DNA of 7,411 nt from Calditrichota bacterium. Lineage in GTDB: Bacteria > Calditrichota > Calditrichia > RBG-13-44-9. Positions 1 through 5,849 of the stretch are shown here, piece after piece (within the stretch, counting starts at the first letter, position 1; every line of letters starts with the position of its first letter). The notes under the pieces were generated by a model. It saw only the letters and a program-made list of their open reading frames with translations. It was not told where the DNA came from and did no database searches. The DNA lies in contig JAJRXE010000324.1 in the NCBI GenBank assembly GCA_024276455.1, positions 1 through 7,411 on the forward strand, given 5' to 3'. Both the position numbers and the translations under genes were made by a program.

Positions 1-701
1 AACATGTGCAGGGGCGAGGTTTTGTAGCGGGTAATAAAGATGACTGTTAACAGATCGAAGAAGCCATTGAAAAAACGCGAGATGCCGAATTTAGAGCGGC
101 CGTATCGCCGGGGCCGGTGCCGCACCACCTTTTCGCCCACCCGGAAACCGTGCCAGTGGGCCAGCACCGGCAGGAAGCGGTGCAGCTCCCCGTAAATTTC
201 CAGGCTCTTGGCCGCTTCTTTTCGGTACCCCTTTAAACCGCAGTTAAAATCGTGAAGACGAATGCCGCTCATCAGAGAGGTGACCAAGTTAAAAATACGG
301 GAGGGAATCGTCTTGCTGAGCGGGTCGTGACGTTTCTTCTTCCAGCCGGAAACCAGATCGTATTCTTTTTCCAGCAGGGGCAGAATCTCGGGAATTTCGG
401 AAGGATCGTCCTGTAAATCGGCATCCAGGGTAAAAATGAAATCGCCCTGCGCTTTGCGGAATCCCACCGAGAGGGCAGCGCTTTTCCCGTAATTGCGCCG
501 AAAGCTAATCACCTTGAGTTCGGGGTACTCCTTTTTCAACTCCCGCAGCACCGGCAAAGTGTTGTCGGTGCTACCATCGTCCACCACAATTACCTCGTAG
601 GAACGTTTCAAAGGTTGCAGGCTCTCCCGGATCTGCCGCAGCAATTCCGGCAGGCTATCTTGCTCATTGAATGCGGGCACCACTACGGAAATTTCGGGCA
701 T
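1..701 (-). CDS. Family 2 glycosyltransferase, polyprenyl-phosphate sugar transferase type (DPM1/GtrB-like), 3' end cut by window
   Basis: The frame starts with ATG at 701-699 and is open to the window edge, giving 233 residues. It has the GT-A core of family GT2: an N-terminal SVVVPAFNE strand, VVDDGSTDNT at about residues 39-48 and the metal/nucleotide-sugar DxD motif in LDADLQDDP at 92-100. DFNCGLKGYR at 151-160 and the basic segment RHRPRRYGRSKF at 194-205 are typical of enzymes that move a sugar from a nucleotide donor to dolichyl or undecaprenyl phosphate at the cytoplasmic face of the inner membrane. The last visible residues (FFDLLTVIFITRYKTSP) look like the entry to the C-terminal membrane segments of GtrB/ArnC-like members, which lie outside the window. 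A Shine-Dalgarno AGGTGA (714-709) sits 7 nt before the start, inside the end of the preceding lipoprotein gene, and only 3 bp separate the genes, so co-transcription is likely. Donor sugar and product cannot be told from sequence. Confidence 0.93.
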   Translation of the reverse strand, partial: MPEISVVVPAFNEQDSLPELLRQIRESLQPLKRSYEVIVVDDGSTDNTLPVLRELKKEYPELKVISFRRNYGKSAALSVGFRKAQGDFIFTLDADLQDDPSEIPEILPLLEKEYDLVSGWKKKRHDPLSKTIPSRIFNLVTSLMSGIRLHDFNCGLKGYRKEAAKSLEIYGELHRFLPVLAHWHGFRVGEKVVRHRPRRYGRSKFGISRFFNGFFDLLTVIFITRYKTSPLHM

Positions 702-704
702 CTT

Positions 705-1475
705 CTATTCACCTAACATCAATTGTTTCACCTTGGGACCAATAACGATGCGGTAACGTTCCGGAGCAATCTTCCGGTTTACCACAATGTTCTTGTGAAA
801 GACCGCAACCATTTCCCTCTCTCCCGGCACCACCAGACGAATGAGCCCGGGGAAAAGGATTCCCTCTGTTAAGCGGTAGTTTTTGAATTCCGCCGAAAGG
901 AGCAATTTCTCACCCTCCAGCACGTCCCATTTCTGGAGTTGTCCGGTGCTTAAATCCACCGTCAAACGCCACTTTTTACCGTTCACCAGGGTGGCAAAAA
1001 TGCCGTGCCGGCGATTCACCAAACGCACATTGTCCGGAAGGGGCACGTACCCCACAATGCTGTGTTTCAATTCGGAAAGCTTTAAATGAGTTTGCAGGAA
1101 TTGATTCTCGTAGGGATTATCGAGCGACCCGCTCCAGAAATGGTTTTGAAACTGGTTGTAAAAGATGTAGCGATGTTTCCCGATGAACACTTCCCCGATG
1201 TCCACGCCGAACATGCCCTCGGCTTTCAGGAAAAGCGTATCTGGCGCCGCAAAAATAACGGCGGCCTGAAAATTGGTGGACATTCCCGGGGATTCCACCG
1301 TAAACCGCGCCTTGCTTTCGAACGAATGCAACTTCCGAAAATTTTCCCGGTAAAAAGTCGGCCAGTTCTCCGCCGCTCCAAAATCCACCCGGGCGCTCTT
1401 CTGGGTTAAAACGGGCGAACAACCCAGCAGGGCGAGCAAAACAAACCCAAGGAATTTGAAGGGAATCCGCCTCAT
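705..1475 (-). CDS. LolB/DUF4292-like outer-membrane lipoprotein
   Basis: A 256-residue protein with a lipoprotein signal peptide: basic MRRIPFKF, a hydrophobic run, and lipobox ALLGC with the lipidated Cys at position 19. The mature part reads as a beta-rich LolA/LolB-type fold: LHSFESKARFTVESPG (49-64), then AAVIFAAPDTLFLKAEGMFGVDIG (71-94), where short strands describe a coat of apolar residues, and further strands to the end. This resembles DUF4292 proteins of Bacteroidetes and the LolB family, which accept or hold lipoproteins or lipids at the outer membrane; the function here is inferred from fold-like pattern only. The start codon overlaps the stop of the upstream TPR gene in an ATGA, and no Shine-Dalgarno is visible in front of it, so translation is probably coupled to the TPR gene. 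No other domains are seen. It could be another periplasmic lipid-binding lipoprotein; I am sure of the lipoprotein call and less sure of the family. Confidence 0.75.
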   Translation of the reverse strand: MRRIPFKFLGFVLLALLGCSPVLTQKSARVDFGAAENWPTFYRENFRKLHSFESKARFTVESPGMSTNFQAAVIFAAPDTLFLKAEGMFGVDIGEVFIGKHRYIFYNQFQNHFWSGSLDNPYENQFLQTHLKLSELKHSIVGYVPLPDNVRLVNRRHGIFATLVNGKKWRLTVDLSTGQLQKWDVLEGEKLLLSAEFKNYRLTEGILFPGLIRLVVPGEREMVAVFHKNIVVNRKIAPERYRIVIGPKVKQLMLGE

Positions 1476-3193
1476 AGATTTTGCAATTTTGCTTTAATCT
1501 TCTGGTTGTCCGGTTCCAATTCCAGCGCCTTCTGCCAGTAAGTCCGAGCTTGCTCCGGTTGCCCGAGTTTATGGTAAATATCGCCCAAGTGGTCCAGTAC
1601 CTCGGCGCTCTGCTCCCGGGTTTCCACCGCTTTTTGAACGTATTCCAGAGCCTTCTGGTAATCGCCTAACTGGTAATAAATCCATCCCATGGTATCCAGA
1701 TAGGCCCCGTTGTTGGGTTCCATTTGTACCGCCTTTTTGGCCATTTCCAGAGCGCGGTCCAGGTCCTTTCCCCGCACGGTAAGAGAGTAACTGTAGTTGT
1801 TTAATAACAGAGGATTATCGGGGTAAAGGCGCAGAGCGGCTTCGTAGAGGGAGTCGCATTTCTCCCACATTTTCAATTTGTCGTACACATTTGCCAGCGC
1901 CACGATGCTGTTGAGATGATCCGGTTCCAGCCGGAGGGCTTTTTCCAGCGGCGCCACCGCTTTCTCGGTTTCGCCCATCTGATCCAGCACACTGCCGTAC
2001 AGTCCCAGCAGGTCCACATCGTCGCGGTGGAGAGAAACCGCCTGTTCCAGCAAACGGGCACTTTTCTGGAACTGCCGCTGCTGGTTGTACACCAGCGCCA
2101 AAAAGATCCAGCCGTAACGGTCCCGCGGCTCTTCTTCAATTAACGTTTTCAGATACTCTTCGGCCCGGGCGTAATCTTCCTTCTCCAGGGCAATGCGTCC
2201 CAACAACTCCAGGGCACTGACGCGAAACTGCTGGTTCTCCAATAGCGGCTGCAATACCTCGGAAGCCCTGTCGTACTCTTTTTTGTAGAAATACGCTTCG
2301 CCCAGAATCAGATTAGCCTGGTTGGCTTCCTCCAAGCGGCGAACCACCGGCTCGTACAACTGAATAATCGCGTCCCAATCCATGCGAGTACGGTAAAGAC
2401 GGTACAACGAGGTCAGGGCATCGGTAAAATCGGGGTGATCCTTCACAATGGCGCGGTAAATCTGCTCCGCTCGCAACGTGTCTTTTTGCATTTCGTACAG
2501 ACTACCCAACATAAAATAGGCTTTGTACTGAGTGGAGTCCTGTTGAACCACCTGACTTAACACCCGTTGAGCTTCCCCGATTTTTTTCTGTTTAATGCAG
2601 GCCAGAGCGTACTGCAAGGCTTTATCCACATCATTGGGGTAATATTCCATCATCTTACGATAGAATTCCAGTAGTTTGTCCTGCATTTTCAGAGAAGAAT
2701 AGAGATACAGCAGGTTGTTTTGCACCGTACTGTTGTAAGGATCCATTTTCCAGAGCGCTTCAAAATAGCGCACCGCTTCCGGAAACCGGTGCATGTTGAA
2801 GTGAACCTCCGCCAGATACAGGTAGGTTTCCCGATCGTTGGGATTCAACTTCAGCGCTTTTTTCAAATAGTAAACGGCGCTCTCGTAAGATTCCAGGCGC
2901 ATTAAATCGCGTCCGATTGCTTTGTGAATCTGGGCGGAAGTGGAATCGTAAATTAATGCCTGGTAATATTGCAATAGGGCTTTCTCGTATTGATCCTGAA
3001 AATCATTCAAAGCCCCGTCCAAATAATACTGGTAAGCTTTCCAATTAATTTGCGTTTCGTTTGCAGCGGCGGCAGGGGATTCTTTTTTAACCGTAGAGAG
3101 ATTTCCGGCGCATCCCCAAAAACTGATTAGAACAAATAATAAATAAACAAATATTGGTTTTACATTCATAATTCCACACTTTAGGTTATTCAT
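1472..3193 (-). CDS. Tetratricopeptide-repeat lipoprotein, LbcA-like
   Basis: A 573-residue protein made almost wholly of TPR helices from about residue 52 to 570 (roughly 14-15 repeats), after a lipoprotein signal ending in FWGC (Cys28). Examples of clear repeats are SAVYYLKKALKLNPND at 105-120, KAVAPLEKALRLEPD at 411-425 and EQARTYWQKALELEPDN at 547-563. The C-terminal block NNYSYSL...LDTMGWIYYQLGDYQKAL...LDHLGDIYHKLG is characteristic of the family that includes Pseudomonas LbcA, an outer-membrane lipoprotein that scaffolds the CtpA protease and its peptidoglycan-hydrolase substrates; LbcA has a similar length. Function here is inferred. The frame allows ATG at 3193, but ATG at 3169 (residue 9) gives a classical short signal peptide (MNVKPIFVYLLFVLISFWGC) and fits the promoter better, because the predicted transcript would begin only a few bases before 3193. 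Neither start has a strong Shine-Dalgarno. It is the first gene of the minus-strand unit and overlaps the LolB-like gene by 4 bp. Confidence 0.9.
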   Translation of the reverse strand: MNNLKCGIMNVKPIFVYLLFVLISFWGCAGNLSTVKKESPAAAANETQINWKAYQYYLDGALNDFQDQYEKALLQYYQALIYDSTSAQIHKAIGRDLMRLESYESAVYYLKKALKLNPNDRETYLYLAEVHFNMHRFPEAVRYFEALWKMDPYNSTVQNNLLYLYSSLKMQDKLLEFYRKMMEYYPNDVDKALQYALACIKQKKIGEAQRVLSQVVQQDSTQYKAYFMLGSLYEMQKDTLRAEQIYRAIVKDHPDFTDALTSLYRLYRTRMDWDAIIQLYEPVVRRLEEANQANLILGEAYFYKKEYDRASEVLQPLLENQQFRVSALELLGRIALEKEDYARAEEYLKTLIEEEPRDRYGWIFLALVYNQQRQFQKSARLLEQAVSLHRDDVDLLGLYGSVLDQMGETEKAVAPLEKALRLEPDHLNSIVALANVYDKLKMWEKCDSLYEAALRLYPDNPLLLNNYSYSLTVRGKDLDRALEMAKKAVQMEPNNGAYLDTMGWIYYQLGDYQKALEYVQKAVETREQSAEVLDHLGDIYHKLGQPEQARTYWQKALELEPDNQKIKAKLQNL

Positions 3194-3203
3194 TTAATTT
3201 TCA

Positions 3204-3232
3204 ATTTTACACCTAAGCCTTCCGGTTTACAA
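3204..3232 (-). promoter_or_regulatory. Predicted promoter of the TPR-lipoprotein unit
   Basis: On the minus strand, TTGTAA (3232-3227) lies 17 bp before TAAAAT (3209-3204), a good sigma70-type pair. The same bases also fit the Bacteroidetes pattern with one mismatch: TTG, 20 bp, TAAAATTG against TAnnTTTG. Transcription would start near 3197, which leaves almost no leader for an ATG at 3193 but about 28 nt for the ATG at 3169. This is pattern matching only. Confidence 0.5.
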
Positions 3233-3305
3233 GCGAAAAAATGAATTACTCCTTTCCCTTCTAAAAATTCTCCTTAAATACGCCCGGAACCTCAAAAGAG
3301 TTCGG

Positions 3306-3326
3306 AAATATTGTGAAAAAATATTT
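3306..3326. repeat. AT-rich inverted repeat at the rpsA promoter
   Basis: AAATATT (3306-3312) and AATATTT (3320-3326) form a perfect 7-bp inverted repeat with a 7-bp spacer. The right arm runs into the TTTG upstream element of the predicted rpsA promoter, a place where a dimeric regulator could act. AT-rich palindromes of this size arise by chance fairly often, so the role is open. Confidence 0.35.
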
Positions 3327-3355
3327 TGAATAGAAATGTAAAAAGATTATATTTG
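3325..3355 (+). promoter_or_regulatory. Predicted rpsA promoter of Bacteroidetes type
   Basis: TTTG (3325-3328) is followed after 19 bp by TATATTTG (3348-3355), an exact match to the TAnnTTTG -7 element with a TTTG/TTG -33 element described for Bacteroidetes. A sigma70 reading of nearly the same bases (TTGAAT 3326-3331, 16 bp, TATATT 3348-3353) is also possible. The start of transcription would be near 3360, giving a leader of about 50 nt before rpsA. Confidence 0.6.
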
Positions 3356-3365
3356 CTGTTCTGTA

Positions 3366-3380
3366 ATCCCCCAAGGGGAT
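3366..3380 (+). promoter_or_regulatory. Stem-loop in the rpsA leader
   Basis: ATCCCC and GGGGAT form a perfect 6-bp stem closed by a CAA loop. It lies a few bases after the predicted transcription start and 11 bases before the Shine-Dalgarno. No T-run follows, so it is not a terminator. It may protect the 5' end of the mRNA or serve as a site for S1 autocontrol; both are inferences. Confidence 0.45.
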
Positions 3381-3391
3381 ATCTTATTTGG

Positions 3392-3399
3392 AAAGGAGG
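3392..3399 (+). promoter_or_regulatory. Strong Shine-Dalgarno of rpsA
   Basis: AAAGGAGG, 9 nt before the ATG at 3409, is fully complementary to the usual 16S rRNA 3' end. It fixes the rpsA start. It stands out because the TPR, LolB-like and kinase genes nearby show weak or no Shine-Dalgarno sequences. Confidence 0.85.
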
Positions 3400-3408
3400 A
3401 ATTAATTA

Positions 3409-5640
3409 ATGACTGAAGAAGTAAAACAACAAACCCCGGAATCTGCCACCGAGCAGAATACCGAAAAGGAGAAAGCCCGGTTGAAGGTGGACGACCTGAA
3501 ACCCGGCCAGGTATTCAAGGCAGGTGAAGTACCGGAAATTATGGACGAGGATGTGGAACGCGATGAGTCGCTCTTTCAGCTCTACGAGCAGAGCTTCGAA
3601 AAAGTGCGTGAAGGCGACATCATCGAAGGCACGGTAGTCGGTTTAACAGACACGGATGTGATTATCGATGTAGGATTCAAATCCGAAGGAATGGTACCCA
3701 AGGAAGAATTCGTGGACATTGACGAGATCAAAGTCGGCGACAAGGTGGAGGTCTTCCTGGAAAATCCGGAAGACATGGAAGGGCAGGTCATGCTCTCGCG
3801 TCGCCGGGTGTATTTCCTGCGCTCCTGGGAACGACTGATGCAGAAATACGCCAATGACGAAATCATTCAGGGACGGGTTACCCGCCGCATTAAGGGTGGC
3901 TTTGTGGTCGATCTGGACGGTGTGGACGCTTTCTTGCCGGGCTCCCAGGTGGATGTAAAACCCATCCGCGATTTTGATGCGTTTGTGGGACAAACATTGG
4001 ATCTTAAAATAGTAAAAGTGAACGAGGCCCGGAAAAACATTGTGGTTTCCCGCCGGGTCATCATCGAGAAGCAACTGGAGAGCAAGCGGGAAGAGATTCT
4101 CCGCACGCTGGAAAAAGGTCAGGTGCGCCGCGGAATGGTCAAAAACATCACCGACTTCGGGGTGTTTATCGATCTGGGCGGCGTGGACGGCTTGCTGCAC
4201 ATTACCGACCTGACCTGGGGCCGGGTAAACCATCCTTCCGAGGTGGTGAAACTGGACCAGGAAATCGACGTGATGATTCTGGATTTCGACGAAAACAAGA
4301 AACGCATCTCGCTGGGCCTGAAGCAACTGCAGCCGCATCCCTGGGAAAACGTGGAAGAACGCTACCCGGTTGGCAGCAAGGTAAAGGGAACGGTGGTGAG
4401 CTTGACGGACTATGGCGCTTTCGTAGAACTGGAAAAGGGCATCGAAGGCCTGATTCACGTCTCCGAAATGAGCTGGTCGCAGCACATTAAGAACCCCGCT
4501 CAGGTGCTCAAAGAGGGCGACGAGGTGGAAGCGGTGGTGCTGAGCATCGAGCCGGAAGAACGGAAAATTTCTCTCGGCCTGAAACAGTTGACCCCGGATC
4601 CCTGGGAAAACATCGAGGAAAAATATCCCATCGGTTCCAAGCATCGCGGTGTGGTGCGCAACCTGACCCCCTTTGGCGCCTTTGTGGAATTGGAAGAAGG
4701 CGTGGACGGACTGGTACACATTTCCGATTTGAGCTGGACCAAGAAAGTGCGCCATCCCAGCGAAGTAGTGAAGAAGGGCATGGAAATCGATGTGGTGGTG
4801 CTGGACATTAACAAGGAAGAACGCCGGATTGCGCTGGGACACAAGCAGGTGGAACCGAATCCCTGGGACACTTTCGAAGATGCTTACAAAGTGGGAACGG
4901 AAGTTACCGGGAAGATTTCCCGGCTGATCGACAAGGGTGTGATTGTGACCCTGCCCCTGGGCGTGGATGCCTTCGTACCGTTGAATCATCTGGGCAAGCC
5001 TAATATTAAACGCGCTTCCGACCACTTCAAGGTGGGCGAAGAACTGCCGCTCAAAGTGATTGAATTCGACAAGGAAAATAAACGGATTGTTCTTTCGGTA
5101 AGCGAATATCTAAAGGGTAAGGAGCAAGAAGAGATTGACCGCTACATGGCGCAACACAATTTTGCTCCCACCACCCTGGAAGATCTGGTGAAAGATATTC
5201 CCGAGCTGATTGAAGACGTCCCGGAAGAGCCCTTGCCCAAGCGCAAAGCGCCGCGCAAAGCGGCTGCCAAGAAAGCCGAGAAAAAAGAAGGAAAAGCCGC
5301 CGAAGCCAAGGAGACAGAAGCGAAAGCGGAAGAAAAATCTGAAGAAGCGAAAGTCGAGGAAGCGAAGTCTGCGGAGCAGGAAGCGAAAGTAGAAGAAACG
5401 GCGGAGAAGAAAGCGGAAGCGAAAGCCGAAACGGCTCCTGGGGAAGAAGCACGGGCCGAAACACCCACCGAGGCAGAGGCGGAAGTAAAGACCGAAGAAG
5501 TCAAGGAAGAAAAGACGGAAAAGAAAGCGGAAGCGAAAACGAAAACCACCCGCAAGAAGAAAAAGGCGGAACCCAAAGCGGAAGAGAAAGCGGAAACGCC
5601 AACGGAAGAGTCCAAGGATGAGGAAAAAAAAGAAGACTGA
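3409..5640 (+). CDS. rpsA: 30S ribosomal protein S1 with long Lys/Glu/Ala-rich C-terminal tail
   Basis: A 743-residue protein with six S1 (OB-fold) RNA-binding domains at about residues 69-132, 150-216, 237-305, 322-392, 409-478 and 495-565. The first two are divergent, as in bacterial S1 where they dock on the 30S subunit. Domains 3-5 carry the RNA-binding signature, such as ITDFGVFIDLGGVDGLLHI (247-265) and TPFGAFVELEEGVDGLVHIS (420-439), joined by repeated linkers with PWEN or PWDT. S1 binds mRNA and helps initiation of translation on the small subunit. E. coli S1 has 557 residues; the extra length here is an acidic N-terminal lead of about 68 residues and a tail from about 608 to 743 made of Lys, Glu and Ala. 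The start is set by AAAGGAGG 9 nt upstream. The gene has its own promoter and ends at an intrinsic terminator, so it appears monocistronic. Confidence 0.97.
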   Translation: MTEEVKQQTPESATEQNTEKEKARLKVDDLKPGQVFKAGEVPEIMDEDVERDESLFQLYEQSFEKVREGDIIEGTVVGLTDTDVIIDVGFKSEGMVPKEEFVDIDEIKVGDKVEVFLENPEDMEGQVMLSRRRVYFLRSWERLMQKYANDEIIQGRVTRRIKGGFVVDLDGVDAFLPGSQVDVKPIRDFDAFVGQTLDLKIVKVNEARKNIVVSRRVIIEKQLESKREEILRTLEKGQVRRGMVKNITDFGVFIDLGGVDGLLHITDLTWGRVNHPSEVVKLDQEIDVMILDFDENKKRISLGLKQLQPHPWENVEERYPVGSKVKGTVVSLTDYGAFVELEKGIEGLIHVSEMSWSQHIKNPAQVLKEGDEVEAVVLSIEPEERKISLGLKQLTPDPWENIEEKYPIGSKHRGVVRNLTPFGAFVELEEGVDGLVHISDLSWTKKVRHPSEVVKKGMEIDVVVLDINKEERRIALGHKQVEPNPWDTFEDAYKVGTEVTGKISRLIDKGVIVTLPLGVDAFVPLNHLGKPNIKRASDHFKVGEELPLKVIEFDKENKRIVLSVSEYLKGKEQEEIDRYMAQHNFAPTTLEDLVKDIPELIEDVPEEPLPKRKAPRKAAAKKAEKKEGKAAEAKETEAKAEEKSEEAKVEEAKSAEQEAKVEETAEKKAEAKAETAPGEEARAETPTEAEAEVKTEEVKEEKTEKKAEAKTKTTRKKKKAEPKAEEKAETPTEESKDEEKKED
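5239..5637 (+). repeat. Low-complexity purine-rich repeat encoding the S1 tail
   Basis: The last 133 codons of rpsA are built from GAA, AAA and GCG/GCC codons. The 10-mer GAAGCGAAAG occurs in frame at 5317, 5344, 5380 and 5416, spaced 27, 36 and 36 bp, so the coding unit is multiples of three codons with a 12-codon period in part. A fifth, one-base variant is at 5530. Basic patches occur at residues 611-626 and 715-719. The tail is expected to be disordered or partly helical, and copy number could vary between strains. Confidence 0.8.
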
Positions 5641-5662
5641 TTCTTCGGAACATTTCAAGAGG

Positions 5663-5694
5663 AAAAACGCCGGTCATCTGATCGGCGTTTTTTT
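5663..5694 (+). terminator. Intrinsic terminator of rpsA
   Basis: ACGCCGGTC (5667-5675) pairs with GATCGGCGT (5680-5688) around an ATCT loop, with one G-T pair, and is followed by seven T residues (5688-5694). A-T pairs extend the stem outward to 5663. It begins 23 bases after the rpsA stop codon. Confidence 0.92.
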
Positions 5695-5736
5695 ATGGTC
5701 AGGGGTTTTTAAAAATCATCCCTAATTGGGGAAACT

Positions 5737-5784
5737 GGAAATTTGAAACCCAAAACGTGACATTTTCCCGGGTTTCGAATTTCC
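5737..5784. repeat. Long inverted repeat ahead of the histidine kinase gene
   Basis: GGAAATTTGAAACCC (5737-5751) and GGGTTTCGAATTTCC (5770-5784) pair over all 15 positions with a single G-U in RNA. The 18-base loop (5752-5769) can pair further through AAAA (5752-5755) and TTTT (5763-5766). No T-run follows, so it is unlike the terminator at 5663. It lies 65 bases before the preferred kinase ATG and spans the alternative GTG start at 5757. It could be an operator, an RNA stem in the leader, or a dispersed repeat element. Confidence 0.75.
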
Positions 5785-5849
5785 TAAGAACAAGCTTGCA
5801 GAAAATCTTGCTTTCCCCACCACTCTTTGATTACTTTAAAATAAAAAAC

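Noticed and set aside
883..2905. Plus-strand frames within the lipoprotein genes
   Set aside because: The minus-strand genes have signal peptides, lipoboxes and TPR repeats; the opposite frames are short and lack any family resemblance or ribosome binding site.
3366..3380. Hairpin read as a terminator
   Set aside because: No T-run follows and it lies between the predicted promoter and the ribosome binding site of rpsA.
3643..5025. A 460-codon open frame on the minus strand inside rpsA
   Set aside because: It is antisense to six well-conserved S1 domains; its His/Phe/Gln-rich sequence resembles no protein family and is the mirror of the sense codon usage.
5317..5539. Regular repeats in the S1 tail as a CRISPR-like or satellite array
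   Set aside because: The repeats are short, in frame, degenerate and explained by Glu-Ala-Lys codons; there are no unique spacers.
5051..5658. Several minus-strand frames rich in Phe/Leu/Arg or Ser/Ala opposite the S1 tail
   Set aside because: They are the reverse reading of the Glu/Lys/Ala repeat codons and have no start signals or recognisable domains.
5808..5842. Promoter directly before the kinase ATG (TTGCTT with TACTTT or TAAAAT)
   Set aside because: Spacing is 23 bp to TAAAAT, and TACTTT is a poor -10 box; it would also leave almost no leader. Too weak to call.
5757..5849. GTG at 5757 as the kinase start
   Set aside because: It lies in the loop of a 15-bp inverted repeat, has no Shine-Dalgarno, and adds 31 residues without recognisable content. 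Kept only as an alternative to ATG 5850.
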